From: Imbricaverruca yamaguchii
Taxonomy: Eukaryota > Arthropoda > Thecostraca > Neoverrucidae
Length of the DNA: 64,000 bases
Reading direction: 5' to 3'
Assembly: GCA_034440575.1 (NCBI GenBank)
Contig: JAOTOL010001512.1
Location: 124,001 to 188,000, forward strand
Each line of letters starts with the position of its first letter. The first letter of the stretch is position 1. The notes below the pieces were generated by a model. It was given only the letters and a program-made list of their open reading frames with translations, was not told the DNA's origin and did not search any database. Made by a program: the position numbers and the translations under genes. Shown here one piece after another: positions 54,139 through 64,000 of this stretch.

Positions 54139-57100
54139 CTGCGGTCACGAGACGAACAGCGGTCAGAGGAGGTCACGAGGTCAGAGGTGCGGCCGGTGTA
54201 GCCCAGCCTGCCGTGCATCACGCGGTGGTTGTTGAAGACCAGCGCGTCACTACGCGGTGGTTGTTGAAGACCAGCGCGTCACCTGCGGTCACGAGACGAG
54301 CAGCGGTCAGAGGAGGTCACGAGGTCAGAGGTGCGGCCGGTGTAGCCCAGCCTGCCGTGCATCACGCGGTGGTTGTTGAAGACCAGCGCGTCACCTGCGG
54401 TCACGAGACGAGCAGCGGTCAGGTGGTCACGAGGTCAGAGGTGCGGCCGGTGTAGCCCAGTCCACTGCACACGCGTCGGTTGTTGAAGACCAGCGCGTCA
54501 CCTGGATGTGGATCACTATATGTGGGTCGGATGTGGAGCATCAGATGCGTGCCGGATGTAGGTTGCCAGAGATGTAGTGTCATGTTGTGTAGTCGTGTGG
54601 TGACCGCCAGATGTGTGCCGGATGTAAATCACAAGAGGTATATCCGGCGTGTATTATCAGATGTGTCCTAGGCTTAGATCACGAGAGGTGGGTCGGGTGT
54701 AGGCCATCAGAAGAGCTAGGTCATTACAGATTAAGGTACATACAAACCAGCATGGTACTGGGAGCGTAGCAATTTTAGCCACCACCATTTTAGAGGTTTG
54801 TACCTCATCCGACAGCAAACTCGATGTTTGTTACGCGTACTGTTGCTGAATCAATACGATTGTAGTCATGGTGGTGTGTGGCTACCGAGAGAGTATCTGA
54901 GACGTGTGACTCCAGCCTTGCCACTTCGACACAGCTCCACCCCGGGTACAGGCCGACTGGATCACGCAGCCAAGGTGGCACGGTATCTGGAAACAGTCTA
55001 CCTCTAAAGTGGTTTTATTCGCATGACAAGTATGACTGCAAGCGCCACCCGTATGTCACAAGAGCATGGTTTGCACTTACCGTTCTCCATTTTGTAGAGT
55101 AGATGATTTTCTTTCTTCGAACAAAGGTCGTGGAACATCTTGAAACCCTCGTACATGGGTTTCACCAGCTCGAACGGCACATTCATACGGTACGAACGGA
55201 CTGTGTTGTTGAAACACACCTGAGTCGTGTTGCCTTCCTCGTCCAAACTGAAATAAAACACGTCCGCATTGTACATACTGACGTACATACCACGTACATT
55301 GTACGTGGTGTGTACCACGTACATTGTACGCATTGTGCGTACATACCACATACTGACTGAAATCCCCAAATATCGTGCCGCATGTTATTTAGTACTATTT
55401 GGTAACGCTCCTGACTGGTGCAATTTCATGTGAAATGACAGGTGGGGTGAACCAGGGAATATCACCTAGATTAAGTCACTAGGTCGAGTTAAGTAATGAG
55501 ACGAAGCGTACGCATCCGTGGCATTGCATTGCATGGTCTTCATTACATGGCAGCACGTGAGCGAAAGTGTGCCAAAACCGAGGGTCAGGGTCCATGTGCC
55601 GAAGTGAGTTTTGGCCCGGTAGTTTTGCGTTTCGAAGGAGCAAGGTTCTGGTGATGTGGATTCTTGTACACATGTAGTGATCAACGGACTTATTTTCAAA
55701 GTTTAGCAGATATATATTTCATCTGATAAGCTGAATTGGCCTGGTTATTCCTGAACCTTCCTGCTCGCGGAAAATGTTGATGAGAGTCCGCAAAACATGG
55801 CTGTTTTAGCCAGTGATGTGGAATGCGTCGTATTTATAAACATTATTCATGGACAGTTGGGACCAACCAATCCAAAGTCAATTGTGTTTCCCCACGTGAA
55901 CCACCCACATACTTCATTGAAAGTGAGATGCTAGCATGGTATCACACAATTCACGGTGTGTGATAAGCCCGAAAACACCACGTGGCTAACTACCCGTTGA
56001 CATTTACCTGATCATGGGATGTTCATGAATCTTGTGGAAGCCGCTGTTGTTGTCGACGTCGTCGAACTCGATGGGCGTGGTGACGAGCAGCTGGAACAGG
56101 TCAGGATGTTGCTGACGAATCAGTTCGACTACGTAGAAACTGTCCGCCAGGGTACTTTCACCGCCACTGCCGACGTGCTGCGAGATGCAGTGCAGTAGCT
56201 GCACCTGAGGGTCACCGGCAGGTCACCGGCAGGTCACCGGCAGGTTAGAGGTGAGTCGACAGCTCGGCGTTCAGCGCCTATTCCAGAAAGGTCACCGTCT
56301 ATCCAAAGTTCAGCCGACAGCCTAGTGTTCAGTGTCCATCCCGGGCAGGTCACTGGCAGGCCATCTCCAGGCAGATATCAGTCGGCAGCTAGCTGCCCAG
56401 TAGCCGTCCCGGGCAGGTCACCGGCAGGCCATCTCCAGGCAGAGGTCAGTCGGCAGCTAGCTGCCCAGTAGCCGTCCCGGGCAGGTCACCGGCAGGCCAT
56501 CTCCAGTCAGAGGTCAATCGGCAGCTAGCTGCCCAGTAGCCGTCCCGGGCAGGTCATCGGCAGGCCATCTCCGGCCAGAGGTCAGTCGGCAGCTAACTGA
56601 CCAGTAGCCGTCCCGGGCAGGTCACCGGCAGGCCATCTCCGGTCAGAGGTCAGTCGGCAGCTAGCTGCCCAGTGGCCGTCCCCGGCAGGTCAACGGCAGG
56701 CCATCTCCAGTCAGAGGTCAGTCGGCAGCTAGCTGCGGCCGTCCGGGCAGGTCACCGGCAGGCCATCTCCGGTCAGAGGTCAGTCGGCATACCAGTAGCC
56801 GTCCCGGGCAGGTCACCGGCAGGCCATCTCCAGTCAGAGGTCAGTCGGCAGCTAGCTGCCCAGTAGCCGTCCCGGGCAGGTCACCGGCAGGCCATCTCCA
56901 GTCAGATGTCAGTCGGCAGCTAGCTGCCCAGTAGCCGTCCCGGGCAGGTCACCGGCAGGCCATCTCCAGTCAGAGGTCAGTCGGCAGCTAGCTGCCCAGT
57001 AGCCGTCCCGGGCAGGTCACCGGCAGGCCATCTCCAGTCAGAGGTCAGTCGGCAGCTAGCTGCCCAGTAGCCGTCCCGGGCAGGTCACCGGCAGGCCATC

Positions 57101-60100
57101 TCCGGTCAGAGGTCAGTCGGCAGCTAGCTGCCCAGTAGCCGTCCCGGGCAGGTCACCGGCAGGCCATCTCCAGTCAGAGGTCAGTCGGCAGCTAGCTGCC
57201 CAGTGGCCGTCCCCGGCAGGTCACCGGCAGGCCCCCTCCAGCCAGAAGCCAGTCAACAGCACTTGTCATCTTCTGTGTACCGCTCTACGTTTGCTCCGAG
57301 TGATATTTGTGTTCCTCGTGCGAATTTGTGTTCGAGTACATAGTAAGCCGATCATATCCAGTTGGAACCTGGAGTACCGAAAATGAACGTTACTGAAGAC
57401 CAAACATTCCTAACCATTAAAATATTCCTAGTGTTTTAATTTTCCAATTGTGTTCCATTTTAGGACGAACTTTATGTTCAAATTATGTTCCATTTCCATT
57501 TTAGACAAACTTGTAACGTTCTAAGTGACTTCTAGGTGAACAAAATACATAACCACAAATAACTCTCTGAACTTTCCATTCCTATTCGAATCAATGGAAT
57601 CGGTCGCTCGGTTGGAATGGTACGATGGGCACAAAACATCTCCTTCCTCCATTAATTCGCACTGCATATTTCGCATCAGTATCAGTGTAACAACAAGACG
57701 AATCGTATTTCAGCGGCAAACGGTATGGACGCCACGAAGCCGACGAACACAAACTCCAGCTATCGTACCAGGCTACCTGTAGTCAACCGATCATTTTCTT
57801 TCTGGGTGCACCCTCTGTCCTGCTTCATCAACAAATTACGCAATGATGCAGACCCAACTCCAAGTATCTTCCAATTATTGGAATGTGAGTACTGCTGCCT
57901 ACATTCCATGTTCAAATAGTGGCGTTAGGTGGTGCGACCGGCCCGGGAGGTGCCGCCACGTGTAATTGCGTAACTGGCCGGGAGGTGCCGCCACGTTTGA
58001 TGGCGTAACTGGCCGGGAGGTGCCGCCACGTGTAATTGCGTAACTGGCCGGGAGGTGCCGCCACGTTTGATGGCGTAACGCGGGTGCCGCCACGTTTGAT
58101 GGCGTAACTGCCCGGAGGTGCCGCCACGTGTAATTGCGTAACTGGCCGGGAGGTGCCGCCACGTTTGATGGCGTAACTGCCCGGAGGTGCCGCCACGTGT
58201 AGTGGCGTGGCTGACCCGGGCGGTGATTTCTCCTCTAGCTGGAACGTGTGTGACAAACAATATCGGCCTGGCGTGGGATTGTTGCCAGCTTGCCACGCCA
58301 AAGCTGCATGACATTGACCCCGGGCACGTATTTGTAGGACGGCAGATCGATGTGCAGGGGCAGTGTTTCGCTGGTGTACGCCAGATTGTTGGCGTTCGCA
58401 ACCGTCGTAACTCGGAACGTCTTCCTGGAAAAGCCAACATTTACGTTTCAGCGCACCATCAGCCAATGCCAATGACAGCTTCGTTGCAGCTTCCACTACA
58501 TTTAGAGTATGGCTCCTTAAAACATTCACTCATGATACGATACATGAATTATATTGTTTCGGCCCATCGGGATAGGCCACATTTAAGACATTCAATCATG
58601 ATACGCTTGGCGACGTTCGCAGAATATTGTTTCGGTTTATCGGCATCGTCGACGCCGGAGTGTTTACACGCCACTCGGTCGAACACGTGAGAGCATCGAC
58701 TTACCTGGAGGATTCGTCAATCCCGCAGATTCCTCTATTGATGGAAAGCAAATACAATAAATGTATGTACCGTTTGTTGTACACAATTGTTTTCTGGCCC
58801 TTAAATACCATGTAATTGATAGCATTTATCCACCCTTTTTTAATGATACCACTTTTTCAATCGTCCACTTTGCATCTTGCTCCATGCTTTTGTCCCTGTC
58901 AGCCTTGGGTGTGAATATGGTGTGAACATTCATCTTCCGGATATTTAAGTTTTGATAGTTGTCATGGCACCTCATGGTATCAGTGGCAGCATTTGTGGCC
59001 GAGTTTGGTTCACGACTTAGCATCATGAAGTCAATGAGTGCTAATTGTGTTTGTTCTGCACTTGAACCCAGTGACAGCTCTACTTGTGAAGTGTAGCTTA
59101 TGGTGTGTGGCACAGATAGTTCATTCTAGCAAGAGTTGGGCTCCTCATCCTATTTCAGATTGCTGATATTTCTCTTTGATGTGTAGCAGGTGGTATGCGT
59201 ACCTGACTGAACTTCCTAAAAAAATTAAGTCAAAAGGCACTTGCAGACCACGATAAACCAGTCACTTCCTGGTCAGTCCACTTGCGTTTAATAATCGTCT
59301 CAATCCATATCCGGATACCATATTTCTATGTTTAGGGAAATCTGTATACTCGGCATTGCCAACATATGGCTGTCAGATTCGTTCGCAGTCTTGACGTAGT
59401 TAGGTGAGAGCCTGGTGGTTGCGCCTTTGCAAAAGATGTAAAATTTAACACCAGGTCTGCGGTATATCGTTGCACGGAGTCTACAACCAACGTTGTTCTA
59501 GTCGCCCACACGCCGTAGCCACAAACTGACACCGAAGCCACCAATGGCGCACCTGACGAGCTCCTAGCGAGCGGTTGCTCATCAGACGGGAAGTCGGTCT
59601 TGAACAGGTTCTGCTGGATGGTGTGGCGGTCCCAGAGCAGCAACAAAAAAAAAAGGGGGCTTGTTGGGGGGGAAAAGTGCCAAAAAAAAGACACCTTTGT
59701 ACAGGGAAAAAAAAAAAAAAACACTGCACCGCACGGCCGGGGCACGACGTGGCAACTCGACCAGTCACTGACACTGTGGCCATAGAGTGATCCTGAATGT
59801 GACCAAAAGTGATCCTGACCTTGAATGGACATGTAGCCGGTGACGTGGCGTGCTGAGGAGGAGCTGTCCAGTGGACATGTAGCCAGTGAAGTGGCATGGT
59901 GAGGAGGAGCTGTCCAGTGGACATGTAGCCAGTGAAGTGGCATGGTGAGGAGGAGCTGTCCAGTGGACATGTAGCCAGTGACGTGGCATGGTGAGGAGGA
60001 GCTGTCCAGTGGACATGTAGCCAGTGACGTGGCATGGTGAGGAGGAGCTGTCCAGTGGACATGTTACCAGTGAAGTGGCGTGGTGAGGAGGAGCTGTCCA

Positions 60101-62702
60101 GTGGACATGTAGCCAGTGACGTGGCATGGTGAGGAGGAGCTGTCCAGTGGACACGTTACCACTGAAGTGGCATGGTGAGGAGGAGCTGTCCAGTGGACAT
60201 GTAGCCAGTGACGTGGCATGGTGAGGAGGAGCTGTCCAGTGGACATGTAGCCAGTGAAGTGGCATGGTGAGGAGGAGCTGTCCAGTGGACATGTAGCCAG
60301 TGACGTGGCATGGTGAGGAGGAGCTGTCCAGTGGACACGTTACCGGTGAAGTGGTGTGGTGAGGAGGAGCTGTCCAGTGGACATGTAGCCAGTGAAGTGG
60401 CATGGTGAGGAGGAGCTGTCCAGTGGACACGTTACCAGTGAAGTGGCATGGTGAGGAGGAGCTGTCCAGTGGACACGTTACCAGTGAAGTGGCATGGTGA
60501 GGAGTCAGTGGATGGAGCCAGTGAAGGGGATGGGGAGGGGGAGTGTTTGTGTAGGAGCTGTCCAGTGGACATGTAGCCAGTGAAGTGGCATGGTGAGGAG
60601 GAGCTGTCCAGTGGACATGTAGCCAGTGACGTGGCATGGTGAGGAGGAGCTGTCCAGTGGACATGTTACCAGTGAAGTGTCATGGTGAGGAGCTGTCCAG
60701 TGGATACGTAGCCAGTGAAGTGTCATGGTGAGGAGCTGTCCAGTGGACATGTAGCCAGTGACGTGGCGTGGTGAGGAGGAGTTGTCCATTTGTTCCCTCG
60801 GTGTTTCGGCAATGCCCAGCAAACCAAGTGGCAAGGGCCACTGACATTTGAGCAGTTACTTTTACTTGACTTTGACCATTTGGGTCAGTTCACTCAGTGC
60901 GCTGACCTAGTATGTTCAGCCAGTGAGCTTGACTAGCTTAGCACTGGTTAAATGTGACTACTTCTGGGGAACTTTTCATCACCCAGCTTTTGTTCACGAG
61001 TTCCGATGAATTGTTCTGAGGCTGATAGTATCTAATGTGTTTGTAATTCCAACATACGATCGATCTAGTAATGTTCGATACGTGAATGCAATTATTCTGG
61101 GTTAAATGGGGAGAGGATCTAAGATGGACAATCACCCACACGTTAGCATGTGCTGATGCCTGACACGCACAGAGTGATAAAGAAATACTAACGTGGTCGT
61201 TCGCAGAGAAGTTGTCGGTTGGTGAAAATAGCTTGGAGTGGTCAAGCAATTCAAGGTGCTCTGAACAGGCTGGACTTCCTCTTGCTAATCTGAGGGACCT
61301 AAAAGTGTTTGGGAATTTCTCGGACCACACATCCTGATTCCCCATCCCGTAAAACGTCAGTCCACTAGGACAAGGCTTAGGAAACGCCACTTCTAGGAGG
61401 TTAATGAAGTCTTAATGGGCCTTTGAGGATATTAATCTACGAACAAGTAGAATAGTTTGAATCATTGGTGGTGTTCGAGAAGATATGTGTAGTGCATCGG
61501 TGGCAGTACTTCAGTAACATCTAAATACAAAGACAAGCACTGCCAGAAACTGGTATTGTGAATTATGTAATAACAGGTGCGTTATATTTCAGACAGCGTG
61601 CATAGAAAATAGCAAGCGACGTGAATATCGAAATATCGATTGCACCCTGCCTTTCCATTGCCGCTCCGGTATCGAAAATTGCATCAACTTAAGATTATGA
61701 AACACAGTCCAATCAGACTCTAATATCGTATCAGTGAAGAACAGCCCCAGCGGTGTGGCCCGACCGTGACCCTGCCTGGGTCTCGGCCCGACCGTGACCC
61801 TGCCTGCGTCCCGGCCCGACCGTGACCCTGCCTGTGTCCCGGCCCGACCGTGACCCTGCCTGTGTCCCGGCCCGACCGTGACCCTGCCTGGGTCCCGGCC
61901 CGACCGTGACCCTGCCTGTGTCCCAGCCCGACCGTGACCCTGGCTATGTCCCAGCCAGACCGCGACCCTGCCTGTGTCTCGGCCCGACCGTGACCCTGCC
62001 TGGGTCTCGGCCTGACCGTGACCCTGCCTGTGTCCAGGCCCGATCGTGACCCTGCCTGGGTCGGCCCGACCGTGACCCTGCCTGCGTGCCCAGTGCCCTG
62101 TCGCCCGACCGTGACCCTGCGTCCCAGCCCGACCGTGACTGCCGCCCGGCCCGACCGTGACCCTGCCTGTGTCCCGGCCCGACCGTGACCCTGCCTGGGT
62201 CCCGGCCCGACCGTGACCCTGCCTGGTCTCGGCCCGACCGTGACCCTGCTGTGTCCAGCCAGACCCTGCCCGACCGTGACCCTGCCTGGTCCCGGCCCGA
62301 CCGTGACCCTGCCTGGTCCCGGCCCGACCGTGACCCTGCCTGCGTCCCAGCCCGACCGTAACCCTGCCGTGTCCCGGCCCGACCGTGATCCCAGCAACCG
62401 TGCCCTGGTTTGTCCCGGCCCGACCGTGACCCTTTGTCCCGGTCCCTGGTCCCGGCCCGATCGTGACCCTGCCTGTGTCCCAGCCCGACCGTGACCCTGG
62501 CTATGTCCCAGCCAGACCGCGACCCAGCCTGTGTCCCGGTCCCTCTGTGACCACTGACACTGACCTTGGGTTCGGCTTCCTTGTTCTGACGCTCCTTGAG
62601 TCGGCTGGGAGTGAAGGATCGCTCGGCGAGCCAGCAGTATGGGAATCGTGACTGGTGACCATCCGGCCATGTGATGAGCACCTCCTGGCTGGTGAGGTCA
62701 TT
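53969..62702 (-). CDS. BBOX1: Gamma-butyrobetaine dioxygenase (BBOX1-like)
   Basis: Minus-strand gene of a Fe(II)/2-oxoglutarate dioxygenase that hydroxylates gamma-butyrobetaine to carnitine. Five exons are clear: 62702-62565 (N-terminal DUF971-like ITWPDGH), 58424-58319, 56204-56008, 55247-55081 and 54138-53969 (stop). The last four join in phase into 213 codons. Active-site residues visible: the iron ligands of the HxD motif (LPLHIDLP) and the distal His (VMHGRLGY), and the downstream Arg of RTLEGSYIDWDE expected to bind 2-oxoglutarate. The C-terminal LEGSYIDWDE favours BBOX over trimethyllysine dioxygenase. Missing: the exon(s) carrying the WLxxL...GFLRxTFYG region, and the 5' end with the zinc-binding LRDNCxC part, which probably lies beyond 62.7 kb. 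Confidence 0.9.
54139..54510 (-). repeat. Acceptor-plus-exon copies before the BBOX1-like last exon
   Basis: The acceptor CCGCAG|GTGACGCGCTGG and about 60 exon bases (through GTGATGCACGGCAGGCTGGG) are repeated at 54194-54290 (split), 54334-54400 and, diverged, 54443-54505, separated by GTCACGAGGTCAGAGG spacers. Confidence 0.93.
55081..55247 (-). CDS. BBOX1: BBOX1-like exon
   Basis: 167 nt, phase 2 to 1: LDEEGNTTQVCFNNTVRSYR then PFELVKPMYEGFKMFHDLCS and YKMENG, matching the family's VVRINFNNATRD...VQPFYAALKEF. Acceptor ttatttcag, donor AACG|GTAAGT. Confidence 0.93.
56008..56204 (-). CDS. BBOX1: BBOX1-like exon
   Basis: 197 nt, phase 0 to 2: VQLLHCISQHVGSGGESTLA then DSFYVVELIRQQHPDLFQLL, matching the family's VQLLHCIKQ...GGDSEIVDGFNV. 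Acceptor accctcag; donor TCAG|GTAAAT. Large 69-70 bp array immediately upstream in transcript sense. Confidence 0.95.
56210..57240. repeat. ~69-70-bp minisatellite in a BBOX1 intron
   Basis: About fourteen units with GTCCCGGGCAGGTCACCGGC, AGGCCATCTCC, TCAGTCGGCAGCTAGCTGCC. At the exon side it degenerates to GGTCACCGGCA repeats touching the acceptor of exon 56204-56008. The minus-strand GGCAGCTAGCTGCC of the unit faintly resembles the exon start GTGCAGCTACTGC. Confidence 0.95.
57930..58210. repeat. 35-bp minisatellite
   Basis: About eight units of GGGAGGTGCCGCCACGT followed alternately by GTAATTGCGTAACTGGCC or TTGATGGCGTAACTGGCC. Confidence 0.95.
58319..58424 (-). CDS. BBOX1: BBOX1-like exon with HxD iron-binding motif
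   Basis: 106 nt, phase 2 to 0: KTFRVTTVANANNLAYTSET then LPLHIDLPSYKYVPG, matching the family's NVAYTTGKLGLHTDYP...PPG. His-Ile-Asp supplies two iron ligands. Acceptor ttttccag, donor GGG|GTCAAT. No ATG. Confidence 0.92.
59553..59640 (-). CDS. BBOX1: Tentative BBOX1-like exon
   Basis: Open stretch LLWDRHTIQQNLFKTDFPS resembles the family segment with a conserved Trp before an L-x-T-x-DF motif, and it lies at the right place between the N-terminal and catalytic exons. No proper AG acceptor is visible. The upstream sequence is a set of long A/T and G/C homopolymers that may contain sequencing errors. Possible donor at 59552. Confidence 0.35.
59820..60790. repeat. 46-bp minisatellite
   Basis: About twenty units of GTGGACATGTAGCCAGTGAC then GTGGCATGGTGAGGAGGAGCTGTCCA, partly in 92-bp dimers (CATGTAGCC alternating with CACGTTACC). 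A 299-codon open frame on the minus strand is repeat translation. Confidence 0.95.
61740..62560. repeat. 28-bp minisatellite touching the donor of the first BBOX1-like exon
   Basis: Nearly thirty units of CGGCCCGACCGTGACCCTGC-CTGTGTCC. On the minus strand the intron starts GTCAGTGTCAGTGGTCACAG then AGGGACCGGGACACAGGC, whose second part is the repeat unit. A 316-codon open frame is repeat translation. Confidence 0.95.
62565..62702 (-). CDS. BBOX1: BBOX1-like exon: N-terminal domain piece
   Basis: 46 codons: NDLTSQEVLITWPDGHQSRF then PYCWLAERSF, matching the family's VYITWPDEHYSEFQADWLKKRCFS. Acceptor cgttgcag, donor AAG|GTCAGT. The donor runs straight into a 28-bp array. Confidence 0.85.
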
Positions 62703-63145
62703 CTGCAACGATATCCCATCTTAGGGGGCACTGTGCTCTCAAAGTGGAACACTGACATCTCCTCAAAGCTGCTGACGACTTCGGTGAAACATGTGCATTT
62801 TCTACGGTGTAAGCAAATACACTGGCCTTTCAACCAACATGCGCGAAAAAATGTCCCTCTCTAGCTTTTATTCGTACTTATTCAGACTTGTCTTCATTAC
62901 AAATGTGCGAGGGGCAACTTGAGGGAAGAGATGGGGATAAACGCTGATGTTCTTTGCCAAATATGTGAATCCAATACGAAAACAAAATCATTTAAGAGTC
63001 TATACCAGTTCCTCCTCTTGTTCTTCCCTACCTACCTACCCACACACACATAAGTGCATACATACACACATGCATGCATACATGTACACATGCTTACATA
63101 CATACATACATACATATATGTATACATATATATATAGAGAGAGAG

Positions 63146-63190
<45 letters not shown>

Positions 63191-64000
63191 GAGAGAGAGA
63201 GAGTGAGTCCATTTCCAATTTTGGTCCATTTCGGACAAATGTTCTTATTTTTGTAAGATTCGTGTTCCTCTGATATTATTTTTGTCTTGGTATGCCTACA
63301 GATGAAGAAGTTACTTATCCAATTTACGTGAATCTCTTCAAGTAGCCTGTGGTCAGGTCACGATAAAATATGCAATTTGGGCGAAACCTATTTAGACCTG
63401 TTTCTATGGTTCATTCCTAGTTTTCTTCGCCAAAGTAGTGTCAAAGATGTATTGCAAGACCTAAATTTCCCTAATATACCGGTTAAAAAAAGGTTTTTCA
63501 AATTTTCTCAAAACCACCATTTTGATTTTAAAAATTGTCACAAATTAAAACACCATGCGAGTTTTGGGCCGCACTTCTCAAGACATGGATCCGATGGTAT
63601 TCCGTTTGTTGTCCTGCAACGTTTAGCTGGGAAGTTAGCGGGATGGTTCTGACCGGAAAAACTAGGCGGGCTAGTATAATATCCAACTGATCATCATAAT
63701 CTAAAGCATATTGGTCCAAGGTACAACAAAACCACAGGGCACACTTTAAGGGGGCTGCACACTACACAGTGCACACCAACGAGCAAAAATCCCTCACCAT
63801 CCACCACCAATTCTCATGCTCCTACCACACAAATTATGACTGAAAAGCAAGATTCTCATGCTTCAGAAAAATTCGCCCACCCCATATATAAATGCATTCA
63901 ATGAGTCCTTACTCGTGATATGACGGCCCACCTAAAATTTGAGACTGGACAGAGGTACGCCGCGTTGGTATCGCGCACGCAATGCTAATGACGGACGGGG
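62703..64000. other. Upstream intron of BBOX1-like gene
   Basis: Contains the compound microsatellite. No exon with the family's LRDNCxC motif was found, so the gene start is expected beyond the window. Confidence 0.45.
63045..63204. repeat. Compound CA/CATA/TA/GA microsatellite
   Basis: (CA)n, then (CATA)n, then (TA)n, then a (GA)n of ~65 bases with AAA breaks. Confidence 0.95.

Noticed and set aside
59765..60664. Open frame of 299 codons on the minus strand
   Set aside because: It is a translation of the 46-bp minisatellite. Similar frames exist at each unit, with no codon preference or domain.
61720..62708. Open frames of 316 and 254 codons on the minus strand
   Set aside because: Repeat translation of the 28-bp array (period not a multiple of three, open in two frames). 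Only the first 46 codons of the 254-codon frame, after the acceptor, are a real BBOX1-like exon.

Overview
This is a eukaryotic genomic window with spliceosomal introns, no operons and no bacterial features. Two genes rebuild exon by exon with GT-AG junctions and matching phases, and two or three others are partial. The exons are rich in G/C at third codon positions, the introns are long, and the intergenic space is full of minisatellites, (TA)n tracts, tRNA-derived SINEs, I-group LINE debris and foldback elements. Protein resemblances and repeat types suggest an invertebrate animal, probably an arthropod. A crustacean is my guess, not a demonstrated identification.

Plus strand, 1899-30361: sixteen consecutive exons (3,321 nt, exactly 1,107 codons including the stop) encode the C-terminal ~1,100 residues of a UBR1/UBR2-type N-recognin E3 ubiquitin ligase. 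They include the RING-H2 domain (exons 7-8) and the C-terminal cap domain (exons 14-16). The N-terminal half, with the UBR box, would lie upstream of the window. The introns hold an I-group LINE fossil (about 14.1-17.37 kb), SINEs and many tandem arrays.

Minus strand, 38482-34923: three phase-compatible exons of a glycine N-acyltransferase-like (GLYAT/FR47, GNAT-fold) enzyme. Plus strand, 43641-45047: a probable two-exon small secreted protein. Around 49.1-52.6 kb a signal-peptide-like exon occurs twice as an inverted repeat, beside two related 40-bp arrays. Minus strand, 62702-53969: most of a gamma-butyrobetaine dioxygenase (BBOX1-like, carnitine synthesis), with five clear exons and one doubtful one. 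The two enzymes and the ligase are neighbours; nothing shows that they act together.

The most unusual property is a pattern. A large share of the tandem arrays start at, or contain, the splice site of the neighbouring exon, so that each repeat unit is a copy of that exon's donor or acceptor (for example at 2004, 2593, 11955, 24863, 25292, 25838, 30174 and, on the minus strand, 54138 and 37401). This leaves runs of up to about two dozen decoy splice sites beside a real one. A second notable point is that a tRNA-derived SINE family and the local LINE share their 3' tails, with perfect or near-perfect target-site duplications that show recent retroposition.
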